The notes under the pieces were generated by a model that was given only the letters and a program-made list of their open reading frames with translations, searched no databases and was not told where the DNA came from. A program made the translations under genes and the position numbers. This document shows positions 24,490-34,829 of a stretch of 64,000 bases of DNA, in pieces. This stretch comes from Polytrichum commune (taxonomy: Eukaryota > Streptophyta > Polytrichopsida > Polytrichales > Polytrichaceae). The DNA lies in NCBI GenBank assembly GCA_950295325.1, contig OX485809.1, positions 37,515,081 to 37,579,080 of the forward strand, read 5' to 3'. How positions within the stretch are numbered: position 1 is the stretch's first letter; every line of letters starts with the position of its first letter.

Positions 24490-24797
24490 TGTTGTTGACA
24501 ACAGGAATTCTTCAACTGATACACACAGGAAAATTACATTCTCACTTACACACTGTAGACACGCATGATTAAGGAAACTCTTTATTCATGAATTAATTGC
24601 TACAGACAGGTAGACTACTAGTTTCTGCTGTGCAGACACGCATCACCTACGCATACGACATACACTCACACCTACAGCTCAGGAGTGAAGTTGTCCTTTT
24701 ATTCTACTACTGAGAAGCTTCTATCACTAATCAATATCCTTGTGTAACTAATCAAGTAACTAATCTCGAATCAATGCGAAATGAACTAACTCCAATA
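24490..24797 (-). repeat. 5' LTR of the Copia element
   Basis: 308 bp; it would carry the promoter. It is flanked outside by CACAA, and inside by the primer-binding site. Confidence 0.95.
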
Positions 24798-25440
24798 CAC
24801 AATTCAATGTGGAAAGCTGGACCTTTTTATCCCATCTGAGGTCATCGCGACGTGGAATAACGGTCAAGTCCATTGAGGCCGTGTTCCTGGATCACAATGA
24901 TCTCAATCGCCCATTCTTCACGGGATGGGAGCCGCTATTGTCCAAATACTTCAAACGCATGCCAGTGAATTACATGAAGAACTTCTTCTTCGTGCTCGAT
25001 TCGGGTGTGTGCACAATGCAACTCGCCGGAGGAGGAAGCCGTCATGTTCTCGATGATCAAACCTACGAACATTAACCTTATCCAGTGCAAGCTAATCAAG
25101 AGTCTATGGGTTTCGGTGGCGCCCTGGTTGTCGATGAGAGACGCCTCGATTTGCAATTTGGTATTGTCTCGCACATCGGTCGGCACCTTGACGGCCAAGA
25201 AGCTGAAACCGTTTTCAAAGAAGTATTTTTTGATCGAGACCGTCTATATTTCATACTATCCGGCCAGGTCAGACGATGGTGATGACATTGAGCCAGATTC
25301 AGGCCTGGAGACTCGCTCCAACACACCAAAGAAGACGCTGAAGAAGAAAGTCGCATCTGGCACAGAGGCGCCAACCTCAAAGCTCGTGTCAGTCGCCCGA
25401 AGCAGAAGGCAACGGCTATCTCCAAGTAGCCGTCCGTCCT

Positions 25441-25995
25441 AAGGGCCGCTTTATATTAGGGCCCATTTCTAGGGCCCATTTCCAAACCCTAGGCATCAAC
25501 CAATGAGAGTGCTTTAGATTGCCCAAATGGGCCCTAATATGGTCCCGAGGGCTTTATATTGAGAGTCGGTCCACTTCTCCTAAAGCTTGCTTGGAGGGTG
25601 ACATGGCGGCGTTTTGGAGGGAAAAAAGTGGGTCGAAGGCAAAAAAAACGGGTCGAGGGTTTATGGAGACCCACTTCGCATCTACGGCTCACTTCACCCA
25701 ACTTCCGTCATATAGTCATTAATGACTTTATGACTTTATGGTTTTATGACTTTAGTTCAAGAAAGGGCATAATTCATTTAAGACAAAGTGGGCCGTGGAT
25801 TGGGCCTTACAATATAAAGTCCCTAGGCCCATTTGAAAGGCCCACTTTAAAGCGGAATTTCCAATTTGGGCCCTACAAGTGGGCCTATGGACTTTATATT
25901 GCAAGGCCCACTCAACGGCCCACTTTGTAAAGTAGGGCTAAAGTTAGAGTAAAGTGAGGCCCACTTCACCCTAAGTCCACTTCACCCTAAGTTTC
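25441..25995. repeat. GGGCC-rich repeat (Tourist-like), copy 1
   Basis: Starts with TAAGGGCCGCTTTATATTAG directly after the transposase stop. The right half, 25760-25985, matches 29250-29490 in inverted orientation at roughly 95% by eye. The unit is built of alternating GGGCCCA and CTTTATATTG words and is internally inverted. Confidence 0.6.
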
Positions 25996-26226
25996 TTCTC
26001 AAGGAATAGTCCCCCATCACCGGGCCTTAGATACTCCTCATGCCCCGTGCTCATGCCCAAGCGCACTGACCAATTGCGTATTCTCAAAATAAAAACCGAA
26101 GTCTCAAAAATTGTTGTCATTGTGAGGGCAAATAGAGCTTGATGAGCCCGACAATTTTAGCCCCTTCTCTTTTGATTTGGACCAATTTTGAGGTAGCTAT
26201 CATAATCCGCGCACACCCGGGTTACC

Positions 26227-27309
26227 GCCATCAGTCTCATGTGTCCATGTGTGAAGCCAACATGTTAATGCTCCACAATGGCCATGTGGTAGGGTAGGCC
26301 TACAATGTACTAATGTATTGATAAATAGATCATCAATAATAAACCAAAGCCACCTAATCTATGATAACTTTTCATCCACTTCTCCAATTACATCAAATCT
26401 GTGGTAGGGTGGAGAAATTGACTTCTTAAGCAATGGGAGTTTGAAATGGATGAGTAAGCCTATTGCTTTGGAATATAATGATAATTGATGACACAATATA
26501 GGGTAATTTAATTTAAGACGGTTAAGAATATGTGCACAGACTCCTAACGCCTTAGAATATAAATGGCCACATCATCCAAATGATGAAATGTATTGTTAAT
26601 GGCATGTCACAAGGTGAAATGAGAAATACGCCAAACATTTGTTTTATTGGGGCTCACAATATTCTATCTTGTTTGACAATAAGTATCATGTAACAATTCT
26701 AGATCGTAGCAACTAGAGACAGTACATGATATGTGAATAGTACCTCTATAATTACTAAAATGTTATTATTTAATACAAAATATATTGAATGTTTAAAATA
26801 GCAAGAAACATGGTGAATACACCTTTGATATACATTTTGTATCTATTTCATTAGTACCTCTAATTGTGCAAAATTTTGAATATGCTTCAATTTACTTAAA
26901 TATTCCAATCCATAACAACCTTTGGTTTAAGTTTTGGGTAGCATGTTCCAAAATTTAATTTTTCTCATGCAACCTGAAAATACAATTTTTTTGGGAGTAG
27001 CCCGTAAAAAATGAAATCCTTGAGGCAACTTTCAAAAACACTTGGAAGGTCCAAATATAGCCCTTCAAATCCATAGATATAGGCCCTTGCTCATGCTCAT
27101 GTCCTACCTTCACTCATCACTTTGAGTACAAAACAATTAATGGCCCATCCCCGCCCAACCTTATCAAATAACCAAAGTCTTTCCCAAAAACATGGCAAAG
27201 CTCTCTTGGTTATGGCAAAGGCACCCGAGTGCACCTACAAGAACTACTCCAAAGATTTTCGAGTAGGTTTAGTTAAGTACACTAGCTATGATACTTAGTG
27301 TCACCAATT
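26227..27309. other. AT-rich intergenic stretch with a MITE fragment
   Basis: No gene signal. About 27165-27290 resembles, in inverted orientation, the interior of the MITE at 28680-29200 (shared ACCAAAGT, TGCACCTACAAGAAC and TTAGTTAAGTA), so it is a truncated relative. Confidence 0.5.
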
Positions 27310-27719
27310 CACGGGGAGGTCACTCCATTGTCAAGTTGAACACCACGTGCGACCAAAAAAAATCTTCTTTTGGTAAGTTGCACCACCAAAATGGGTCAAT
27401 TTTTTATCAATTCTTTTTCATGAGTAGATATACATAGTACTTATGACATAATTAAAAGTGGTAACTAAATTTGATGATTTGTTTTTTTTCATAAAACATA
27501 CCATTTCTAACTAGAATGACACATAATTGAACTAAAAAATTACTAAAAAAAATAAAGATGACTAAAAATTTCAAAAAAATATACAAAAGATGCTATCAAT
27601 GGTTATGTATATGTAGAAACAATATCATAAATTTTAAAATTATATATGGCATGTAATATAGGGGTAGCAAACCTTGTCCGCACGTGGTGTCAACTTGACA
27701 ATGAAGTGACCTCCCCGTG
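27310..27719. mobile_element. hAT-like MITE, 410 bp, 8-bp target duplication
   Basis: Imperfect terminal inverted repeats of about 43 bp begin CACGGGGAGGTCAC and end GTGACCTCCCCGTG. Flanks CACCAATT at 27302-27309 and 27720-27727 are an exact 8-bp duplication. The interior is AT-rich and non-coding. CA...TG ends and 8-bp duplications are typical of the hAT superfamily. Confidence 0.85.
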
Positions 27720-27862
27720 CACCAATTCTAATTGTCCTGCTCAATATTGATTGTAAACTACAGTATAGTGTCACCAACAGTAAGTGTTAACCCAATATTC
27801 TTTGTCATTTCTTGTAAAAAAACAATTGGAGGATTAAAGAGTTACAATGTTACAGTCACTTA

Positions 27863-28272
27863 CTCCCTCCATTTCAAAATAAAAGTTACATTTTAGAAAA
27901 TTCGTGGGCTTAAGGTCATTTACCACACTTTTAGCATGAAACAACATCGTTGCATAGCTCTCACTAAGCGCTTTCCGGCAAGCTAGGGTTGTCCATAGTA
28001 ACGCCCATTCATCGCCATTGACGATTGACACCGATTGATCTCACACATAAAACCGCATTGATGTGCATAGACACCGTCAAGACCAAATATCAATTGTTAA
28101 ACAAGTGTAAACTGTTATCTAACTTAGTAGTTCATTAGCAACAACATTTACATTGTTTCTGGCAACATTCCAGTTCGTTTGGTGAAGTTTTAGAGAAATT
28201 TCACCAAATGTAACTTTTATTTCATGGCGCATCTTATGTGCAAACGTAACTTTTATTTTGAAACGGAGGGAG
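27863..28272. mobile_element. Stowaway MITE, 410 bp
   Basis: The ends CTCCCTCCATTTCAAAATAA and their inverted partner (…TTTTGAAACGGAGGGAG) are flanked by TA at 27861-27862 and 28273-28274. The CTCCCTCC terminus is the hallmark of plant Stowaway elements (Tc1/mariner derived). The interior is non-coding. Confidence 0.92.
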
Positions 28273-28679
28273 TACTACGTAATTTTCATCCAACTTTCAA
28301 TCATCCATGACAACATTTTCATCACAAGTTGTTGACAAGAGAAGGTACGGTTTTGGCCAATGGATGAACTCATCCATCATCTATGACAATATTTGTTCAC
28401 TTATTCAGAAGAAGTGTCATCCAAAAAGTTACCATAGTGACATTAAATATCATATTTATCTACCTTACCATCAATGTTGTTAGTGGAGTTCCTCACGCCT
28501 TTATAAGTAATTTAACTAAGAGACAACACATTTAAAGGCCTTACATGCTTACCTCATCTCTAGGTATGCATGAGAGGAGGGAGGGTCAGTGCTAAAAGCA
28601 TTCCACATCCTTTGTCAACTAGGCTCAGGACTAGATAGCATCAATGATGTGGAAGCCATGTCTTTAAAAGAGACTCTTA

Positions 28680-29200
28680 TGCCCCCTCCCCACCTGACTT
28701 TAGCGAAGCCTAATAGTTAGTTATGAAAACACAACCTCCACACCATCGACATTATCTAGTGCCAAGCCTAGTTGGCAAATGATGTGGCATGGCTTAAAAG
28801 TGGAGGTTTTAAGCCCCAAGCACCGACCCTCCCATCGGTACCTAGACATGAGGCAAGAATATAGAACTTTTAAAAGTGTTGCCTCCCGCCCTTGTGATAG
28901 GTTGCTTTTTAGTCTTAGCTATGAGGGCACGAGGAGCTTCATTAACAAAAACCGATGGTAAGATAGATGAGTAGTAAGGGATTTGGGGATGGGACAAAAA
29001 CTATCCAACATTCATTGCTTGGTAGATAAAACCATAAACATGTGTGAAAGCTACTTAACTAAAAGCTACTCAAAAATCTCCGGAACAAGTTCTTGTAGGT
29101 GCATTGGAATAGCTGGATGCCTCCCCTATAACTAAGGGAGCTTTACCCGGGTGTTTGGAAAAACTTTGGTTATTTGGTAAAGTCAGGTGGGGAGGGGGCA
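28680..29200. mobile_element. Tourist-type MITE, 521 bp
   Basis: Near-perfect inverted ends TGCCCCCTCCCCACCTGAC / GTCAGGTGGGGAGGGGGCA are flanked by TTA at 28677-28679 and 29201-29203, the 3-bp duplication of PIF/Harbinger elements. A lone similar end (AAAGTCAGGTGGGAAGGGGC) occurs near 35263. Confidence 0.85.
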
Positions 29201-29211
29201 TTAGGCTAAGG

Positions 29212-29505
29212 GCCGCTTTATATTAGGGCCCATTTGGCGGCCGGCCCATTTGGAGTAGAGTCCACTTGGACTTGAAGTGGGCCTTACTTTACTCTAACTT
29301 TAGCCCTACTTTACAAAGTGGGCCGTTGAGTGGGCCTTGCAATATAAAGTCCATAGGTCCACTTGTAGGGCCCAAATTGGAAATTCCGCTTTAAAGTGGG
29401 CCTTCCAAATGGGCCTATGGACTTTATATTGTAAGGCCCAATCCACGGCCCACTTGGGCTTAAATGAATTATGCCCTTGCTTGAACTAAATAACTTAAAT
29501 GACTT
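29212..29505. repeat. GGGCC-rich repeat, copy 2, interrupted by the poly-G-TIR element
   Basis: Shares the 5' phrase TAAGGGCCGCTTTATATTAG with 25441, and an inverted body with 25760-25985. It is broken at TATATTGG by the next element, so it predates it. Confidence 0.65.
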
Positions 29506-29513
29506 TATATTGG

Positions 29514-30832
29514 CTCGGGGGGGGGGGCACTGGCGAAAAACGTAGGAACTACGTGCGATAAAATATAGGGTCTTGTATAAAAATTTGGCGTAAAATTTGT
29601 AAATTATTAGATGTAGTATAGGGTGCTTTGGGATTGTGAAACATGATTATATGTAATATAGCATTTGACAAAACATGATTAAATTACCTAACTGGTACAT
29701 ATAAAATAGCATGGAGAAAAAACGATAGTTTCAAAAATTAAATACTTTGCCACCAAAATATGGCATGTTCTATATAGGAAGGGTTCAAAAGATAAGGGTG
29801 AAGGTTGGTACTAAGTGGGGCAATTGTTGGCAACCCATTGACTTGATGAAACGTGTAGTCCAGAACAGAAATAGAGAAACGCTCTTCCCAACTGCTATGG
29901 CTTACCTCCATTGGTTCAAAAAACAGCTGGGTCTCAACAAATATAAGTATGTTGAGAGTGACTATGTGTGGGTTGATGTGGATGCTATTATCTCAACTGT
30001 GTCTCTACTGTATGAATCAACTAGCAAAATCTACACCTTAGATGAGGTAGATGCAAACTCATTGAGTGAGTTCATTTCAAATAAAAAATAAAACCTGCTA
30101 AATTTGTACTATCTCACACATGTGGAGATATAATTTGGAAAAATGGTTGAATGATCATTAGTATACCTTGAAATCTGTAGTAGTCATTTCAGTTCGAGTA
30201 CCCTCATATCTCCCACATGTGTAAATGGTAGCCTAGCTAGTTTAGGTGGATTTTGCTTGCATGGCGTGGGATTTTCCTCCAATGTGTAGGATTGGAAGAT
30301 CAAGGCATCAATTATAGGGATTCTGCAAACCTTGTAAATGTGACTTTGAGACACATGTGGCTGGCCTGTTCCCTAAGACCTCAAGGTTTCTAATTGTGTT
30401 ATCCAACACAAATTTTATTCGTTGGCTCGTGTTGCTTAATGACATGTAATTGCAATCTTTTGTTGTTATTATTTAGTGTTTTGCTTTGCCCAGACTTCAG
30501 TGTGACCCTGAACCCTAAACCCTAGTAAATGTTTGTTTCTCTTACTCTGTACATGTGCTTCTAATGAGAATTCTATCATATCATACACTTTAAGGAATGG
30601 GGGCAATCAGGGGAAAAAAATACATATAAGTAATATAGGGTACCATAAAATCAACCATCCAAGAATTTATAATTACCAATAGGGTACAAATAATCACAAC
30701 AATTTACCATTATTTCAAAAATTAGCATCCCTTATAATCCTTTCTCATAGGTAAATAGCCCCCATTTTAATAGGTCATTATCGCAGGTGTATGCAAAATA
30801 TACAAGGGTGTGCCCCCCCCCCCCCCCCCGAG
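29514..30832. mobile_element. DNA transposon with poly-G terminal inverted repeats, 8-bp duplication
   Basis: The left end is CTC, eleven Gs, CAC. The right end is its inverse: GTG(T)G, seventeen Cs, GAG. The 8-bp duplication TATATTGG at 29506-29513 and 30833-30840 is exact and fixes a 1,319-bp element. Subterminal similarity (GCGATAA, ATATAGGGT) is seen on both sides. It encloses one unrecognised ORF. The 8-bp duplication resembles hAT, P or Zisupton-type elements, but the terminal sequence fits none that I know. Confidence 0.85.
29747..30091 (+). CDS. Unrecognised ORF inside the poly-G-TIR element
   Basis: About 114 codons starting from a TTG; the first ATG is at 29765. The predicted protein is compact and aromatic-rich (FYIGRVQKIRVKVG, TKWGNCWQPIDL, FPTAMAYLHWFKKQLGL, YVWVDVDAIISTVSLLY), with alternating hydrophobic residues like a folded beta-rich domain. 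The frame opens only 18 bp upstream of 29747, so it may be a last exon of a longer transposon protein. I do not recognise the family. It ends in TAA well inside the element. Confidence 0.4.
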   Translation: MPPKYGMFYIGRVQKIRVKVGTKWGNCWQPIDLMKRVVQNRNRETLFPTAMAYLHWFKKQLGLNKYKYVESDYVWVDVDAIISTVSLLYESTSKIYTLDEVDANSLSEFISNKK

Positions 30833-30871
30833 TATATTGGAAAGCATAATCCAAGGCCCAATTCCTTACTA

Positions 30872-31813
30872 CCGTAGGTTCATAGCTGGTTCGACAGAAA
30901 ATAATTCTAAAAATAGATGCCGAAAATTTTGGAATATTATTGGCATTTTTTGCCGAATACACAATTAATTATTTTTCAAAATTGCCAAAAAGTTAGAAAT
31001 TTTTACTTCTCACTAGAGTTTTACTTACAGTGGAAGCATATGTGAATTTTGAAAGAGAGAAGGTGCTCCTTTTGTAATCAAGCTCACTTACATTAGTCCA
31101 CAAAGAATATGGGTTAAGAAGTAGCAAGACTCTAGGTGAGGCTTTTCAAATGTGTTGTACACAAATTTTTGGAGTCCAATTGAGCATAGAAGATGAAGTT
31201 TTATAGAATTTTGTCCAACTAACAAAAGTTGAGAAATCAATCCTTCTTCCACTTCCAACAAGTTTTGTGTCAAAATAAGTCTTTATGCAAAAGATATGGA
31301 CAAAACATTGCAGCCGTGTAAAGATCAAACAATTAAAATGCGTTCATAACAGTTTTTCGGAGCTCATTTGTGCATAGAAGATCAACTTTTTTGGAATTTT
31401 GTTGGTCTAAGAAAAGTTTAGAAATCAAGTAATCTTTCACCTCCAACAAATTTTATGTCATTTGAAAACTCTATGCAAAAGTTATGCGTGTTATAAAAAT
31501 GAAGTCTAACTCGGTGCTTCACCTCAAAGTTTACATATCCCATATGCATTGTTGAACACAACTCCACTCTACTTGCATAAAGCACAGAGCATTCTCAATT
31601 CTTCACTCACATCTTACTTGTCATTCAATGCAAGAGAGATGTACAAGATATAAGCTTAAATAGAAAATTGGAAATGAATTTAAGCCGAATTTTTTTAAAT
31701 TAAAAGAGAAAATTGCCGAAAATACGAATATACTATTTTTAGGTGCCGAATCTACTTTTTGAATTTAATTAATTATTCGACTAACATGTGTCGAACCAGC
31801 TATGAACCTACGG
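30872..31813. mobile_element. TA-flanked DNA element, 942 bp, 25-bp inverted ends
   Basis: CCGTAGGTTCATAGCTGG continues to TTCGACA at the left end and is repeated inverted at the right end (TGTCGAACCAGC…CCTACGG). TA lies outside both ends (30870-30871 and 31814-31815). It is AT-rich without a transposase, so a non-autonomous Tc1/mariner-like element is likely. Confidence 0.8.
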
Positions 31814-31849
31814 TATGCCACTTACACATTGTCATATGTTTAAAACAAA

Positions 31850-32340
31850 TAAAAAATCACCAAGATAATGTCACGGGTTGATCACTTAGTGCATTTTAAA
31901 AACGACGTGTGGCATAATATAGAGAGGATTAAAATCATTTGAAATAAAAATTATAAAAGAATTTCAAATAATGACGGGGCATTTAAATGTAGACAATCCC
32001 ATTATAATTTAGTAAGTTAGATGAACATAAAACGTGGGCCATTATTTTTTGTAAAATTAATATAGGGGCTGAAGATAAGGATCCTAGAAGGTATGTTTTG
32101 TATGGTATGTAAATGGGTTTAGGACTCACGGGGATGGATGATAATTGGGATTTCCCTCTGTCCAAAATTCTTTAAAATGAATATAGAGTACAACAAATTG
32201 TAGTGACTTCGACAATATAAGTAATGGAAGGGTGCAAACAAATGGGCCATTTTTGAAATTTAAGTAATTATAGGGAGGCTTTAATTCAGCCCTTGAAGGT
32301 AAATAGCCCCAAAACAAAAAAAAAACCCCAGCCACACATG
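31850..32340. mobile_element. Decayed relative of the poly-G-TIR element
   Basis: The left part has ACGTGTGGCATAATATAGAG, like ACGTGCGATAAAATATAGGG of the 29.5-kb element. The right part has AGGTAAATAGCCCC, as near 30751. The terminal G/C runs are not preserved, so this is an inferred fragment. Confidence 0.35.
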
Positions 32341-32644
32341 GTGCACAAAAATGCCTTAGAGTGATCTACTCGTGAATAATGTGTCTCATACATACACAAA
32401 GAATAAAACTCATGATTTTTTACGTGCGCACAAGTTTCATACTAAGATGTTTAGGGTATAAATTTTTTGTAAATTTTCTTCTAGATTAAGAAATAATTTT
32501 AAAAAGAATAGAAATAGCCAAAAAAAAGAAAGTGTAGACAGTGTTTGGAGAAGTGCTTATTTATTTCCCATGATTTATACAACAAATAAAAAAACTTTAT
32601 TATTGAGGGAATAAAAAAGTACACATGAAATGCATAGGAAAAAA

Positions 32645-33900
32645 CTACTCTGAGTCCTCTTCTGAGGTAGGCAATGTAACATCACCGTGCTTTTGCACCA
32701 TAGCACCATAAAATGTTCGAGCCATAGACTCGTTAAATTGGGTTGTTTCAAGTAGTATCTTCTTTATCTTCTTTTCTTTCTGTTTCTTGGTTCTTGATGA
32801 ATCTTCTAATTCATCGTCACTTGAACCATAATCGCTCCCATCCTCGACAATTTGTTGAATAGAAACTTTCGGTTTCTGTAATGACTGCATTTGCTTGATT
32901 GATGTCTCAGGAATATAAAACATATCATTGTTGTGCAATTTACCAAAAATCCCAAGGCGTGTCTGCTCCATTTCTTCTTCTGCTTGTTTGGCCCATCGCA
33001 TGTCAAAGCCATCAATGTGAATGAGGCAAAGATTATGCAAACATATGTAAGCTGTGACTACATCCGGTACATTATCTAATTGAATATCAATGCGTTTTAA
33101 TAGAATTCGCCATCTTCCTTTCAATATTCCAAATGCTCACTCTACCGCCATTCTGGTACTCGATTGTATGAAATTCCAATACTGTTTCTCTCTAGAGAGC
33201 CTACTCTTTGAACCTTTAAATGGAAGAATAAAACAAGGCCTCATAGGATACGCTGCATCACCTATAAGTTTGTATGGCTTGAACTTTCCTTGTAAGAATT
33301 TTTTGCCTATTTCGGTTCTTTGGAACACTGACCAATCGTGATTACTTCCTGCCTAACCAAAGTCAAAGTCCCAAAACAAGCATTTTGAGTCCACGACACC
33401 TTGCAACAAAGCCGAGTAGAAACTTTTTCGACAATAATAGGATGCGGGATCTATCTTGGGCACAATAATTGGTACATGACTAACATCTACAGCACCAATG
33501 ATGTAAGGTATGCCTCTTACTTTTTCAAATTCGGATGCTGTGATTTGAATCTGTTCCTTAGTAAGTTTTGGAAATACTAAAGGTTTAACAAGAACCTTAA
33601 TTGCTTCACAACACTCCTTAACAATTATAGAGGTAGTTGACTCTGCTAAACCATATGTTTCTCCACACATCCTCAAAGTATTTCCCATCGACAATCGTGA
33701 TAAAGTAACAGAAACCTTCGTTTCTACGTCTATGCTTAACTCCATGCGAGTTCCACCTCTCTGTAGCATCGGACGTAACACCTCACACAAATACACGAAC
33801 GTATCCTAACTCAACCTTAACCTCTCTTTTATCATTTGTTGAGAAAAAGAAGATGCTTGACCGCTAATAAAGTGGCGTTGCACAAAGCCTTTCACCCTCC
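32645..33900 (-). pseudogene. PIF/Harbinger-type DDE nuclease pseudogene
   Basis: A single minus-strand frame encodes an HTH-containing N-terminal part (SMGNTLRMCGETYGLAESTTS), then the DDE nuclease: first Asp in GAVDVSHVPI, second Asp in KLIGDAAYP, Glu in MAVE followed by AFGILKGRWRILL, and a charged C-terminus (SDDELEDSSRTKKQKEKK). All three catalytic residues remain. In-frame stops at 33806 (TAG), 33353 (TAG, in place of an expected Trp) and 33137 (TGA, in place of an expected Arg) disable it; the last two fit C-to-T type changes. The N-terminus beyond 33900 is frame-shifted (a stretch beginning MATRRERVLVSL at 34061). Plants also have domesticated homologues (ALP1/HARBI1), but the stops argue for a dead transposase. 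Its own terminal repeats were not found. Confidence 0.88.
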
Positions 33901-34246
33901 CATAACACCACAAACTCGAGATCTTGGACGATCAAGAACAACATAATCATCAGACTATGATTTATGCTTGTTAGGGCCACACAATGAAATGACAACAATA
34001 TGTATTTCAACGCCAAAACATACACAAGCGACACCAACACTCTCTCACGCCTTGTAGCCATTGTGCTATCACATATGTTACAGAGATATAATATTGAATA
34101 ACAAAATATCAAACATAGAATATATCAATACTGATGCAAAAAAATACATGCTTTATTATGAACTATGTATTAACTTATAATATATTATTGGTTTTTCCAT
34201 CTAAGATTAACATCAGTTATCATCTACTACTTTCTATTAATTATTA

Positions 34247-34495
34247 AGTACTTCTACACTAGAGTGCCACTAAGACCTTTTTCTATTTTTAAGTTAACTT
34301 TGGCCTATCCATGTAAATTTGTAAATACCGATGTACTCAAATGAGGCCGTAGTCTTTTATACTACTATCTGTGTAGTACCTCTACACTAGAGTGTCACTA
34401 AGACCTTGTTCTATTTTTAAGTTAACTTTTACCTATTTATGTAAATTTGTAAATACCTATGTACTCAAATGAGGCTGTAGCATTTCAATAATTGA
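34247..34495. repeat. Two direct copies of a roughly 128-bp unit
   Basis: AGTAC, CTCTACACTAGAGTG, CACTAAGACC, ATTTTTAAGTTAACTTT and GTACTCAAATGAGGC recur in order, 128 bp apart. Non-coding. Confidence 0.85.
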
Positions 34496-34829
34496 ACCTA
34501 GAATGGTGTAATATATTTTGAGCACATACTCCAATCTCATTGCAACACACCATTTTAACCTGTGTTCAGTTGAGTAATATTATGGACATATTGTTCACTC
34601 GAGACTGTAATTTACTTTCTTCTTTCAAAGCAATTGAATCCGTTCATGCATTGTAGTCTTCCTGATTCTTCTCTATAGCATCTGTACTCCCCAGTTTTGC
34701 TCCTTGTCAGAAGCAGATCACTGTACATGTATTTGCAAATTATGATGTATGTGTGCTGGTAAAGCCCATTGTTTGTTTTTGGCAACAATTTAGGTTGCAA
34801 ACAAATTTTCATTCTGTTAAAATAGAATA

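Larger units (their letters stand above)
18236..24797 (-). mobile_element. Copia LTR retrotransposon, non-autonomous, with nested solo LTR
   Basis: Two 308-bp LTRs (18236-18543 and 24490-24797) begin TGTTGTTGAC and end CTCCAATA on the plus strand, flanked by the 5-bp target duplication CACAA (18231-18235 and 24798-24802). The element reads on the minus strand in the Copia order gag, protease, integrase, reverse transcriptase, RNase H. The LTRs differ at 8 sites, all transitions (about 97.4% identity), so insertion is not very recent. Coding regions carry several stops and frameshifts, the integrase lacks its middle part, and a 955-bp solo LTR sits inside. The element interrupts the OTU transposon. 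Confidence 0.95.
17068..25442 (+). pseudogene. Broken DDE-type transposase (GHSH-motif family), split by Copia
   Basis: The left part is 17068-18235 and the right part is 24803-25442. The left part shows ICKVVEEG, PRKKPKHAI, FELEDGFPCSHH and CSKEDVCDAYIRL, then ILYDECGQSKDVDAFC, NKSIAIFQFYALL and LLLGHSHNQA. The last two are typical of transposases in which an Asn-x-x-x-Gln-Asn-Lys-Ser block precedes Gly-His-Ser-His. The right part continues with FIPSEVIATWN, SIEAVFLDHNDLNRPFFTGWEP, and a basic, low-complexity tail. Damage: in-frame stops at 17672, 17825 and 18092, a frameshift near 17320, further frameshifts after 24803, and the retrotransposon insertion. The class assignment rests on remembered motif patterns (DUF7869-like proteins) and needs a profile search. 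Confidence 0.6.
16019..26226 (+). mobile_element. OTU-protease DNA transposon, split by Copia insertion
   Basis: The outer limits are proposed from an inverted repeat. GGTAACCCGGGTTACC (a perfect palindrome) lies at 16019-16034, and ACCCGGGTTACC at 26215-26226. The sequence just outside each is also similar when inverted (ATGTGAGAC..ATGG / CCAT..GTCTCAT). Between them lie an OTU-like protease ORF and a degraded transposase on the plus strand, interrupted at CACAA by the Copia element. Without Copia the element is about 3.6 kb. No target-site duplication could be assigned, so the termini are tentative. Confidence 0.5.

Noticed and set aside
24160-24572. ORFs between gag and the 5' LTR of Copia
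   Set aside because: This is the untranslated leader of the retrotransposon; no family motif, and the frames on the two strands conflict.
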